From Thamnidium elegans (Eukaryota; Mucoromycota; Mucoromycetes; Mucorales; Mucoraceae), in the NCBI GenBank assembly GCA_025201345.1, contig JAIXMG010000036.1, positions 336,374-400,373 of the forward strand: a stretch of DNA of 64,000 bases, written 5' to 3'. Positions within the stretch are counted from its first letter, which is position 1; each line of letters begins with the position of its first letter. Under the pieces are notes generated by a model that saw nothing but the letters and a program-made list of their open reading frames with translations, ran no database searches and had not been told where the DNA came from. Of this stretch, positions 45,338-56,377 are shown in pieces. The translations under genes and the position numbers were made by a program.

Positions 45338-46615
45338 TTAGTCAAAGTGAAGACGTCGTTTTGTTCTTCTTGCATCATCTGTATTCAAATTTACTCTTTT
45401 AATCCTTTCTTTCGGTGTACGATATGTTTTTAGTTTCTTCAAGTTGTTTTCTGTGGTTCGGTTATGTGGAAGGGTGGAGAGGATGTTACTAGTTTCAGTA
45501 ACAATATTTTTAAGTTGGTCGAATACAGAAAAAATAGGAATAATTCTACACATGTCATGATAATCAGTTGCAATATAATTTTTTGCTAATTTGTAGAAAT
45601 AATACAAGTAATCGTGTGAATGGGTCATAATATAAGTTGAGATAGTGTTTCCACTTGCTATTATTCCAATTATAGAGACGGTTTTAAATCCATCACTTTC
45701 AATATCATCAATTGTATCTTTCATATAGCGTGCCATATTTGTAAGATCATTGGCAGATTTGTTTTGTGATTTTATTGATTTCGTTTCCAATGCTAAAATT
45801 AAATGATTGGAGGAATTACTTACTATTGAAAAATCAGCTTTTCGTACATGTTTTGATAATGAAGGATCCATATCTATAGATCTCTTTCTTGTTATCTTTT
45901 TGGTGTTAGGAAAATAACTATCGAGAAGTGGAACTATACTATCTTTGACAGCAGTGCTTTCATTTACTAAATCTGTAGAATAGCATTTAGAGTATCTGAA
46001 TTTCAATGAAAATAGTATACTCTTGATATAGTAAGGTAAACTTGAGCTATTAATGTAATTTTCAGCATCTTCAAACTTTCCTTTGGTCATATACATGCAA
46101 AAGTTAAAAATATAGTCCAAGTAAGGTTCATTATTGGTATTACTAAATTTGTTAAAAAATGATTCGACTACATTACATGCTTCTTCATAAACGTCTTCTT
46201 TCACTATATTCGAAATTAAATCAGCATCTAAAAGAATAATTCCATTGACAGAAAGCTCTTCATCTACTTGTAATTCCTCTTGGTTAGCCTCACATTGTCG
46301 AATTAAATCGTTTCGTCTAGAGATAAACGAGACAGAAAAATTAATTCCAGAAGGAAGGATCCACATATTATCAGTGTCATCCAAATCAATAATGTTTGAT
46401 ACGTTATTGGAGACTAAATAGTCTTTACGTGATTTAATTTTCTTTACAATTAATTCTTCAGGTGAACCACTAAGAGTACCAGTACGTCCAACATACTTAT
46501 CATCACCATCATCGGTAGTTGTACCGTTATCAGTACTAATATTATTATTGTAGGGAGATGGAGAAGGAGAAAGAGAACTAGTTTGAACTAAAGCTTTTGA
46601 ATAGTTTAGTTGCAT
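45338..46615 (-). CDS. PD-(D/E)XK-like family, copy 2 (open reading frame)
   Basis: Uninterrupted minus-strand frame of 425 aa from the ATG at 46615 (MQLNYSKALVQ); a TTG seven codons upstream extends the frame but is unlikely as a start. The N-terminus is low-complexity (SSLSPSPSPYNNN, acidic TDDGDDK). The middle holds TDNMWILPSGINFSV, DEELSVNGIILLDADLIS and a helical stretch absent from copy 1. The C-terminal domain has KHVRKADFSIV and, 16 residues after the Asp, ALETKS. This D..ExK arrangement on a hydrophobic strand suggests a PD-(D/E)XK nuclease fold. SIIGIIASG and HSHDYLYYFYKLAK follow. The upstream exon present in copy 1 is missing: homology stops at an A/T run at about 46630, so this copy may be 5' truncated. 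It could be a transposon-associated or effector-like gene. Confidence 0.6.
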   Translation of the reverse strand: MQLNYSKALVQTSSLSPSPSPYNNNISTDNGTTTDDGDDKYVGRTGTLSGSPEELIVKKIKSRKDYLVSNNVSNIIDLDDTDNMWILPSGINFSVSFISRRNDLIRQCEANQEELQVDEELSVNGIILLDADLISNIVKEDVYEEACNVVESFFNKFSNTNNEPYLDYIFNFCMYMTKGKFEDAENYINSSSLPYYIKSILFSLKFRYSKCYSTDLVNESTAVKDSIVPLLDSYFPNTKKITRKRSIDMDPSLSKHVRKADFSIVSNSSNHLILALETKSIKSQNKSANDLTNMARYMKDTIDDIESDGFKTVSIIGIIASGNTISTYIMTHSHDYLYYFYKLAKNYIATDYHDMCRIIPIFSVFDQLKNIVTETSNILSTLPHNRTTENNLKKLKTYRTPKERIKRVNLNTDDARRTKRRLHFD

Positions 46616-46763
46616 GTTAGAGGCTGCTTTCAAAAAAAAAAAAAAAAAAAAAAAGAGGAAAAAGAGAAAAGAAAAATGGGAGTAAAAACGCCAATGACGT
46701 ATAATTGTGTAAATTGTGTGATATTTTTTTTTCTTTTTTTGCCGACATCACCATTTTTCTTAT

Positions 46764-47110
46764 GGTTAATTCTTGGCATACCACAAGTGTCAATTTAGAT
46801 AAATTCCTGCATGGACACCACCATATCATAAGGAAATAGTTAGACATTTGAGTATATAAAAGTTGCTTGCTTGTATATGAATTCATTGTTAAAGAAAGGA
46901 AAAGGAAAGGAAAAGAAAACGGATAGAATAAATAGGTTAATTTAATCATGATAAAAAGGGGTTTATTTAACTGTGATAAAAAGGATTTATTTAATCATAT
47001 TGCAATTTACTTTCCCACGTACTCATACGTAAACTTGTTTTCTACCTGTTATTTGTTGGAGGTGCACCAAAAAATTACGTCATAAATTGGCTTCATTGAT
47101 GCAGTAAGAT
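46764..47110. repeat. Dispersed repeat with imperfect terminal inverted repeats
   Basis: The left end GGTTAATTCTTGGCATACCA (46764 on) matches 6265 on the plus strand. The right end, read in reverse from about 47110 (CCAATTTATGACGTAATTTT, then GGTGCACCTCC), resembles both its own left end and the block at 6302-6350. Between them, at about 46929-46999, lie three reversed copies of the TTTTTATCACAGTTAAATAAACC-type unit seen at 6413-6515. The structure suggests a non-autonomous element of roughly 350 bp. Confidence 0.5.
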
Positions 47111-48038
47111 TATAAAAATGAGTAATAATTTGCTCAGCTTACCAAGCGCTCTTCAACAGGAAGTATATATTGTTTAATTAGATACGTTTATTAATTTGAC
47201 GCATTTATATATATATATATATATATAGCACTAGCTGACCTGTTCGCTTCGCTCACGACGGCCATAATCGTCCTAACGGTATCAGGCGCTATAGCTATGC
47301 TATCCCCATTATATATTATAGGAATCGCAAAAAAAAAAATCACTCCAGCTCAAAATCACAAGCATTACGAACTATAGTATAATCCCAAGCGTTATTCCTT
47401 AAAAAGCACTCTTTTACGGGTCACTATTTACATTTTACTCGAAAAGACTTTGGGAAGAAATTGAGGAGATTCTGTTTGGTGATGGATAACGCTCTTATTC
47501 ATATACTGTGCCCAAGGAAATGCGATAGAGTGTAACAAACGTGTCTATCTCTCATCCCCCAGAACTTTTAATCAAGAATAAAGTCAAACATAACTCTTTT
47601 TTTTTTTCTTTTTTTTCTTTTTGCAACTACCGATAATTTGGCTACAAAGATAATTAGAAAGCCTGTAAATTCAGTTTTTCCACCATTATCTTTGAGCATG
47701 TAAATTACCTTTGATAAATGTTTTTAAAAGGCGAGCCTACTATCCAATACTAAAAAAAAAAAACTGCGTTTTGAAATTTTAATATTATATTTCAGAAGTC
47801 GCCCTTTTGGAATTATGACTTACAAAGACTACGAATTGAGTAACAAAAACGTAAATTACTATTTATTATATATTAGATTTTCCCCCTTGATTTTTACAAG
47901 TATTTTTTTTTTTTATAAAGAAATGTAACTAAAAAAATGTAATTATATTAATTATGATGCTAATTTATATAACTTTGTTATTATGAGGGCTGATGTAAAA
48001 TAAAAATAAAAATATATAAAAAAAAGGAGATTGCTATA
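47111..48038. other. AT-rich non-coding stretch with repeat-like motif
   Basis: It begins with a short open frame (MSNNLLSLPSALQQE from 47119, stopped soon after). At 47229-47265 the phrase CACTAGCTGACCTGTTCGCT followed by TCGCTCACG resembles a tail motif known from SINE/LINE-like repeats in other eukaryotes. The remainder is A/T-rich without genes. Confidence 0.4.
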
Positions 48039-48600
48039 TCATATATTATGATTGATTGGTGATACAAAAGGGATACTATTCAAATCAGACTGTTGTTGTG
48101 CCTCATATATGGGCGGAGGCAAGCCGTAACTATGATTATTTGCAGCAATAGAAGAAGAACATCCATTTCCAAATAGTATTTGGTCAATAATGCGACGACG
48201 CTCAAGATCAAGTGAATTTTGGATGGCTTTAAACACATTGTCTAGTCAATTCAAGGCACTGTCAGTATACTCTTTGTATTGCTCGACCCAATTAAGGGCA
48301 TTTTGTGTATTGCGATACGTTGTAGCTAATAAAGCAAAGCATTGTGATGTTTTTTGCTACATAATAAACATTATTATTATTATAAAAAAATATAAATATA
48401 TAAATATAAAGTTTTATTTACCTTTCCATGCAAAATCAATATAATTTAGATCTAACTGCATTGTCAACAATGTGTTATTCGTGACAATATCTAAAGTATG
48501 TGGATGAGGTATTTCAGGTAGCACGATCAGGACTGAATTTAGCAATTTTTGAATGTCCACACGTGTCTTTTTGGCAGCTGCATAAAGAAAATTATAGGCT
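48039..48600 (-). pseudogene. Unrecognised pseudogene fragment
   Basis: Minus-strand coding-like blocks: about 48422-48585 (KKTRVDIQKLLNSVLIVLPE, DIVTNNTLLTMQLDLNYID) ending at a GTAAATAA donor, then, after a TATGTAG acceptor, 48039-48356 (KTSQCFALLATTYRNTQNAL, DLERRRIIDQILFGNG) to a TGA at 48039. A TGA interrupts after TDSALN (about 48248), so the copy is broken. No family is recognised; it lies directly downstream of transposase debris and may belong to the same element. Confidence 0.45.
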
Positions 48601-48729
48601 TAGTTCCATCTTTCTTTATTATCTTCCAAATAAGCTACTTGTTCTTGATCAATTATTGGCTCGCCAAATGTTTCGAGCGGTACATAATTAACAACAGTAT
48701 CCAATAATCGAATCACTTTTTTTTACAGC

Positions 48730-49219
48730 TGAAGAAAAGATGCTGATAGGTTTATAACGTCATCAGCAAAGAGCTGAGAATCATCATCTATCAAATTCTT
48801 AATATAGTCCTCATGTTCCGCAATGAAAGTGCTCTTTGGGACCACTATTATTCTTTGATTTTTTTGTAGGGCACTTCTGTCTTTTTTTGTATGTTTTCCA
48901 CCATCTTTCCGTAGTGCGTGGGTTAATCAAGAAGTTCTTTGGAAAATTTAATGATATTTCCTTTGTCTTCGGGGTTTTCAATCATTTTATCAATAAAATC
49001 CTCTCTTTACTTGTCTTTATAAGTGTTATAAACTGCTGATTTGGCAGACTTATCGTCTAAATTTTTTGTTTCTTTAGCCTCTTTCACTATAATATTCTTT
49101 TCAGCAGGTTTATTAGCTAAATAACTCTTGCGGCTACTTACTGTTTCAAGTACAATGTTTGGGTCTGTAATTTCTGTTAAGACGCCTTCCATGCTCATCG
49201 AAAAGGTTGTCCATTCCAT
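48730..49219 (-). pseudogene. Decayed transposase N-terminal (HTH) region
   Basis: Starting at ATG 49219 (MEWTTFSMSMEGVLTEITD), the minus strand reads SAKSAVYNTYKDK, a TAA, then in the same frame EDFIDKMIENPEDKGNIIKF and, after a further TAA, THYGKMVENIQKKTEVPYKK. One nucleotide out of frame comes STFIAEHEDYIKNLIDDDSQ, then LFADDVINLSASFL. The succession of a Y-D-T-Y-K-type start, a DKMIENPE..G..KF helix and an EHEDYIKNLIDDDPQL-like segment matches the N-terminal DNA-binding region of Tc1/mariner-like transposases common in Mucorales, as I recall them. Two in-frame stops and a frameshift show it is dead; the DDE catalytic part is absent. Confidence 0.55.
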
Positions 49220-49512
49220 CTTCGAAATAAAAAGTATTTGTCATTGTAGAAAAAAAAAAAAAAGGGAACAGACAATTACTTCTTTTGTAACCGACAATAT
49301 CCACCAGCCGGACTGTACCTTTACTGATTACAGTTTATAATTTGAAGGCCGACTAAGTCTGGGAGAGTATAAGGAAATCGTAAAATAGAAAGTCACTTTG
49401 TGTGTGTGTGTGTGTGGATTATACGGCATGCGCTTTGCCCTCAATATCTCGGCCCTCTATCTCTCTTTTGCTTTTTTTTTTTTTTTTTTTTTTTTTTTTG
49501 TAGTTCAAAATT

Positions 49513-51490
49513 ATGGATAAACTTCCTGAAGAAATTCTATTACGTATATTTAAATTACTAGTAACCGATATCGAACAACTCGTCATACTTTCGCAAGTAT
49601 CTAAAAGACTAAATAGGTACCAAAAAAACTAAGCATTGTTAAAAAAAAAGAAGGGAGAGGGGAGGATTAACTTATTTTTTTTGTTAATCAAGACTGTTGG
49701 AAGACCAAAAGTTATGGTACACATGTTTCCAAACCCGGTACCCCATTTGGGGCAGCAGAGTACAATACACATTCAATGCCAACCCGTTAATTGATTGGAA
49801 AGACTTTGTGATTCATTTGATGAAACAACAAAAGTCAACTCGAAATTTTTCATTTGAGTTTGTCAAAGAAAAGCCTACAACCAGTCGTAAACGAAAGATC
49901 ATGGACGGAGAGCAAGATATTCAATTAATCATGGACCATTATATGCAAGACAAGTCGCCGTTCTGGATCCAAGACCCACTAGTAGTAGACATTGATCCAA
50001 AGACCAAGACCGGTGTCGTCGCTACAGGCAAGCACCGAAAGAACATGCTTGAGAACCGCTCAGAGCACAAAATACTATTCTGGAAGTATCCTTCTTGGGA
50101 GCTCATCAGAACATTCGAACTCAACCTCAGTCCACCCCACCTAAACTGCCAGATCATCGGTGTGCAGTCCATTACAATACCCAGCGCCGACGGAAAATCC
50201 ATCGACCAAGTCCGTTTCTTTTCCCTGGCTGTCGGGGTCGGTTTCTTACCTGAAATAGATCATGAAAATGAGGACAGAGTGGATATTTGGAAATCTTTAT
50301 TTATCTACAGACTATTTAACGACGGCTCAACGCAGTGTGTGTCTCATATTGAAATAGCCGATAATTTCCTGGGCAGAGAAATATTCTTATTTTCAGATAC
50401 CTCTTGGTCAAACCCTGATAATAACGTAAAGGATTGGTTGAAGATCGTCTCTCCTCAACACGCTACATTTGATCATCGCTTTACGATATTTATACTCGCT
50501 ATTGGTCCTACTTATGATCCTATCATTGGTTGTGTCCAATTAGCTAAATTCGATATACGCACAACGCAGCATATCTTGGACCCTTCGCTTACCTGTGTCT
50601 ACTGGAACAGCACAACAAACCGGCTATACTCCAAATCCGATACATTCTACAGCAACCCCACCGAAATCATCACTACCATCAAACTAGGCAGCGAAGTGAG
50701 CTGCATGATCCATTTTAAATACCCACCCTATCTAAACCATTTAATCTGTACTGGCAGCTACCAAGATGACGAACTATCCGTGTACGATTGGAGATTTGGG
50801 ATTAAGGTTGGTACCTTGCCTTGGAAATCTATTAATAGTCAAGGAGATGAAACCATGATTGATGTTCGACCTTGGGGGTTAGAATCCACACTGGTATTAC
50901 CACCTTATTGGTCCGAAAACGAACAAACGGATCTATCGCAGCGTGGCTTTCGTCTGATTGCGGTAGGAGATAACAGAAGTGATAACATCAGAGACAAACT
51001 AGAAATTAAAGTATGGGATATATCGTATTTACTAACTGTCAATTGGGATCCATTAATTCATCATAGTCATATCGATTTAAACTCGCTGGACTTATCACAC
51101 CGTTTCTCGTGGTGGTCAAGGCGTACCAGCCAACTAGAAAAATACGCTATCAATATGACCTTAACAGATCAAACACTCCATCTACCTTATTCGCCGCCAG
51201 ACCAATTCAAATCGATGCTACTATCACATACATTCGACAAAGACGATCAAGATTCGATTATACCTGTAAAATATACTGCTTATAATGTACTATATACCTC
51301 TCTCTTCTTGTTGACTGAAGATGGAAAAGTGACCGTGATGGATATCGAGACCGGTAAAATCACTGGCACCGTAGAAAATGTAGCTTCAGGAAGTTTACAG
51401 CAAGTGAGAGGCATTGATGTAAACGTCATTGGCGGAAGAGAAGTAGTTGTAACAAGTAAAGAAGGTTTATTAAGAGGCATTGTATATTAA
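49513..51490 (+). CDS. F-box protein with beta-propeller-like C-terminus
   Basis: Two exons: 49513-49616 and 49693-51490; 633 aa. The N-terminal F-box is MDKLPEEILLRIFKLL then LSQVSKRLNRLLEDQKLW, split by the intron after RLN. The rest lacks clear WD signatures but has recurring strand-turn patterns with W-D ends (ILFWKYPSWELI, LSVYDWRFGIKVGTLPW, LEIKVWDISYLL, GKVTVMDIETGKITGTV), suggesting a divergent propeller as in many fungal F-box proteins. It presumably acts as an SCF adaptor through Skp1; substrate unknown. The ATG sits just after a long T run. Confidence 0.8.
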
Positions 51491-51654
51491 ATAATAATAA
51501 AATCGTAAATTACCCGATTTGGATGTCCAATCGATTGTGCGGATCGGGAAAGGGGAGGGTGCGTTTTTTTTTTTTTTTTATATCCTGCAAAACCCCAACT
51601 TTTTTTTATTCTATCTCTCTCTCTCTCTCTCTCTTATAATTATTTTTAATTAGT

Positions 51655-53726
51655 ATGCGACCTGATTTATTACAAAAAAGCATTGCTCATCCGTCTGCTT
51701 TAACTTGCATATACTCTAATACTGGATTTGATATGATACAAATACTTTCCAAGCTTACTAACAGGTACTATATATAAGAAACTTGATGTATTACATCATT
51801 TACTCAACCATCTTTATGTAGACCAAACCCTCAAATACAACTAGGCCCTATCGACCTCTCTTGCGCATTTGTAGTTTCTGACGCCAACCAGTACGACTGT
51901 CCCGTCGTTTATTGTTCACCTGCATTCGAACGACTCACAGGTTATACCAATGCCGAAATCGTAGGTAAAAACTGTCGCTTTTTACAGAGCCCAGACGGAC
52001 AAGTAACAGGAGGCTCTAGACGTCAGCATACCGATAACCAAGCTGTGTATCATTTAAAAGCACAGTTAAATATGGGTAAAGAGCATCAAGCTAGTATTAT
52101 TAATTACAAGAAGGGGGGACAGGTACAATATTAAAAAAAGTATGCGTAAAAAAAAAAAAAAAAAAAAAAAAAGGGCACTGATTATTGGATTAGCCATTTG
52201 TTAATTTGGTTACTGTTGTACCAATTTTTGCTGAAAATGGATGTATAGATTATTTTGTGGGGTTACAAGTTGATTTAGTGGAACAACCTAATGCTATTCT
52301 CGATAAAATGAAAGGTATTTTTTTTTTGTAGTCTACACGCGCGTGTTTTTACTTACTATACGCTTTAATAAGATGGAACTTATTTAATAAACTATCATTA
52401 TTCTGTAAACCAACCTCCTATTCCATCACAAGGTAAAAAAAAAACAACAACAAACAAGAATTACTAACAAATTTTATTAGGAGATAACCTTTTACTAGGG
52501 TCCATTGACGAATACTTCCGCGAAGTACCTTCCAACAATGCCTCAAAGAACGCCAATATCATCAACCTTCTGGACTCCACCCAAATAGATTTTGAAAACC
52601 TGCTTACCAGCGAGCAACAAATTCAAAGGGAATGGCACAAAGTGCTTCTAAACCAGACCTGTGATTTCATCCATGTCATCTCTTTAAAGGGTATATTTAT
52701 GTACGTATCCAATGTAAGCCTAAGTATGCTGGAATATAACCCCACTGAATTACTTGGAAGCACACTAAGTTCTATTTGTCACCCATCCGATATTATACCT
52801 GTCATGCGTGAAATTAAGGAGGCCGCTGCAAACCCAGATAAAGTTATCAATTTATTGTTTAGAATCAGAAGAAAGGTGTCCGGTTATTTTTGGATAGAGT
52901 GTCGCGGAAAGCTCCATATGGATCAAAACAAAGGAAGGAAATGCTTGGTGCTTTCGGGTAGAGAACGACCTGTCTATAGGTTATCAAGTAGTAGTATTAA
53001 CCAATCACACACGGCAGAAGATGAATACTGGGCTAAATTAACTTTATCTGGTTTATACCTGCATGTTACTCGATCCTGTAAAGACCTTGTTGGCTTCACC
53101 TACGATGCATTAGAACACGAATCCATATACCAGTATATAGAAAACGACAATGTGACAGATATCACCAGAGCACTGCAATCGGTTGCAGCAGATAAGAAAC
53201 CGTCCAAGGTACAACATACGATGTTAACAGCTAAAGGAACGTATGTGAACGTACTCAGTACATTTTATCCTGGAGACACTTTAAATAACGAAAGAAACTC
53301 ACCATCATTTATACTGGTTCAAGTACAGCAGCAACCACTTTTAAATAAAACTCATTCCATCATGACAAATAATAATCTGTTTCCTGAATTGGAAACAGTT
53401 AGGACTACAAATTGGCAGTACGAATTGTATCAACTTGAACAATCGAATAAAAAATTACGCGATCAATTAGAAAAATATATAAGCCCCAATAATAAAAAAC
53501 AAAGAAAGGTATACATATCATTTTTTTATATTATGCGCTATATATAAAATTTAAAACATTCAAACTGGTTTAGAAAAAGACTACAGTAAAAGTACCTAAA
53601 ATGTGTGCAAAGTGTCAACGTAAAGACTCTCCTGAATGGCGTAAAGGGCCAAATGGTCCTAAAGAACTTTGTAATGCTTGCGGGTTACGATATGCAAAAT
53701 CATTGCATTCTAAAAAAAAGAAATAG
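51655..53726 (+). CDS. wc-1: White collar-1-like blue-light receptor/GATA factor
   Basis: Six exons: 51655-51764, 51822-52122, 52194-52314, 52373-52432, 52481-53508, 53574-53726; 590 aa. The LOV domain (residues about 50-170) has [11 protein letters not shown] and GKNCRFLQ with the flavin-adduct Cys at about 88, so photochemistry should be intact. Two further PAS regions follow ([49 protein letters not shown]). A C-terminal class IVb GATA finger CX2C-X18-CX2C (residues 551-576: [21 protein letters not shown]) and a short basic tail (SLHSKKKK) end the protein. WC-1 proteins pair with WC-2 and drive light-induced transcription; in Mucorales there are several (MadA/WcoA/WcoB, mcwc-1a-c), controlling phototropism and carotenogenesis. 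Which paralogue this is cannot be decided. It is shorter than Neurospora WC-1 and lacks its poly-Q ends. Confidence 0.95.
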
Positions 53727-54912
53727 CACCATTACGTCATACAAATATTATACTATACAAAAAAAAAAATCTTGACGTGTCACTTGTATTATTGATTACA
53801 TATCATATTTTAAATGTTGAAAAGGGGAGAGAAAAGGTTTTACAAAGAAATAGGGTGCAAAAAAAGGGTTTCTTACATGGTTCGGGATATAGTATAACAA
53901 GTTGTTGTGAGGTTAAAAAAAACTTAGGGTGCTTTTTTTTTTAAAACTAAGGAATTAAATTTAAATTTTGTTCCTGGCTACACATGAATAAGTAGGGTTT
54001 CAATTCGTTGGCTCATACAATATACATGTTGTAAACCTGCCATTATTATTATTTTTATGTACAGCTCAAAATTTAGTCGGTGAAGGGAATTTAAACAATT
54101 AATAGTTACACGCATTAATCTCTTTCGAGTTGCGATATATTGTTACAGTGGAAAATAGATTTATCCGTAACTGAATTAACAACAAATCCATTTTGCAAAA
54201 AAATCAAATCTTTGTTTTCCCTATTTGTAATCTAGTTCTATGCCGGGGGTGTTCGTGTGAGAGTTGGGGTAAAAACTATTTTACTTGAGACTCAGCGACG
54301 CCTCTTTTTTTTTTTTTTTTCCTAGAAATAAAAAAGAGTCAAGTTTTTAATGATGTAAATAACTTGAGCAATAATAACCCGTCAGAAACTACTTACTTTT
54401 CAGTACGAATGAAGGCGTGCACTGTTAATTTATTCAGTCTATTTTATTACGTGTACTACCTATAAAAAAAAAAGCTCAGCTTCCAGTGGTGTGCAAACTA
54501 AAAGTTATAAAGGCCGATTATGCGAGAAAAATCGTAGTACTCTTTTTTATAACATAAAAAATGCATAATCTTTATCCTGACAGATTAATAAATGTTGCAC
54601 ATAAAAATCCCCTCTTTCATAACCACGTTTGAATAGCTTTGGCCCATGCAAAAAAAAAAATCACGAAAAAAGTTTGGTGTTTCAGGCTTAAATCAAAAAG
54701 TCATACGAAATTTTTTCGTGTGAGAAGTTGAGAGAGAAAAAGCTTAAAAAAGAACAAAAAGTCGGCGTTAAAAACGGGTTCAAAACTGACGTAATAAAAA
54801 GGTCTATTGTGAATAGTATTTTTTTTCAAAGAGGAAAAAAAAAGGTTTATTTTTGGTGTGTTTTTTTTTAAAAAAAAAAGGCTTTAAAAAGGAAGAAAAT
54901 ACAAAAATTATT
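53727..54912. other. Intergenic between convergent wc-1-like and SERBP1/Stm1-like genes
   Basis: No gene recognised; A/T runs only. Confidence 0.5.
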
Positions 54913-55169
54913 TTATGCACCTAATGTAGGGAAGGCCTTTGAGTCTGATAAGTTAACAGATCCTTGACCGCCACGACCACGGCTACTACCACGACCACCG
55001 CGTCCATTACCACGACCTCCACGACCTCCACGTCCTCCACCACGACGGTTCTCGCTTTCACTACGGTGAGCAGGTTGATCGATTTCCAAATAAATCTTTT
55101 CTTTCTTGTTCTTATTTTTTAACTTGGAACCAGGTTCCTAATAATAGAAAGAATTATTAAATTTTTTAG

Positions 55170-55212
<43 letters not shown>

Positions 55213-55624
55213 TTTCCAGAAAAGTATGCGTCTTCTTCTTTTTCAAGAACAACAGCATTCTTCCACTCTTTATCATCAAGACCTTCATTAGGCTTACGAC
55301 CTTCTTGGACACGGAAAGTTTGAGAGTTTTTCTTTTCTTCGAGGTATTCTTCCAATGTCTTGGTGTTCTCCTCTGGTTCTTCGGCACGAGCCTTACGAGA
55401 CTCAGCGGCATCTGGATCATTAGGATCCAATACGTCATGGGCACTATTTTTTTTTTTTTTTTTTTAGTCATGTAATCATGTATTATTATTATTATTTTTA
55501 TTACCCTTGGAATTCGGCAGTACCAGCTTCACCCCAGCCTTTATTAATTTTCTTTTCAGTATCACTACACGAAGAAAAAAAAATATTGATATGGTGAGAA
55601 AAAAAAGGGTGTTATTTACATGAA

Positions 55625-55680
<56 letters not shown>

Positions 55681-56070
55681 TACTGAATTCCGGTACCACT
55701 GTGACGATCAAATTGACGTCCTCTTCCACCACCTTCTGTAGAGCGACCTGGCTTTTCTGGTCTAGAGTTCTTGGTGGTCTCGGTGGTAGTGGTTTGAATA
55801 GGCTCAGAGACATCCTTACGGTTACCGCGGTCACGTCTTGAGGGAGGAGAAACTATATAACAAGGTTAGTATATATAATTTTTTTAGACACGCGTTTTAT
55901 ATATATATATATATACCTGCAGGTTGTCTAAATCCACCTCGGCGAACTTCACGTCTAGTGGGTGGTCCAGCATCACCCTTCTTTTCCACTGGCTTAACGT
56001 TACCAAGCTTATCAATCTCAGTTTCTTCTTCCCCTAAAAGGGCTCCAAAGCGATTCTGTGTAAACGACAT
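54913..56070 (-). CDS. Stm1/SERBP1(HABP4)-type ribos-ome- and RNA-binding protein
   Basis: Five exons on the minus strand: 55917-56070, 55684-55852, 55505-55564, 55212-55443, 54913-55137; 279 aa. The N-terminus MSFTQNRFGALLGEEE is the Stm1/SERBP1 start. RGRQFDRHSGTG, then EKKINKGWGEAG, then TLEEYLEEKK and AYFSGK follow in family order. A C-terminal RGG box (about 17 Gly and 13 Arg in 40 residues) leads to SDSKAFPTLGA. These proteins clamp inactive 80S ribosomes and bind mRNA, preserving ribosomes in starvation. Four introns contain very long homopolymers, the largest an A run of about 50 nt at 55628-55678 on the plus strand. The 307 nt to the next gene on the right holds the promoter. Confidence 0.92.
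55628..55678. repeat. About 50-nt poly(A)/poly(T) run inside an intron
   Basis: An uninterrupted A run on the plus strand, immediately after the GTAAG donor of the second intron (minus strand) of the Stm1/SERBP1-like gene. Length is likely polymorphic or subject to assembly error. Confidence 0.8.
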
Positions 56071-56377
56071 AATTATTTTTGCTTATATATATATGTGTGT
56101 AAAAAAAGAAAAATAATAAAAAAGAAGAAGAAGAAGAAAAAAGAGGAAAAAAAAAGAAGGGTTATAAAAATATAGGAAAAAAAAAAAAAACTCCTTTTTT
56201 TTTTTCAAGGCTTTTTTACAGGTAATTTTGGTGTATATGCTAATTTTCAACCAATCGAACTTGTGCGGCATATGAATTTAGAAAGCCCAGGTTAATAAAA
56301 AAAAGTCGGGAATAACTGTTTCATTTTTTTTTTATGTGTAAACGCATGAAAAAAATTGGGTTTCAGAAAAAAAAAAT

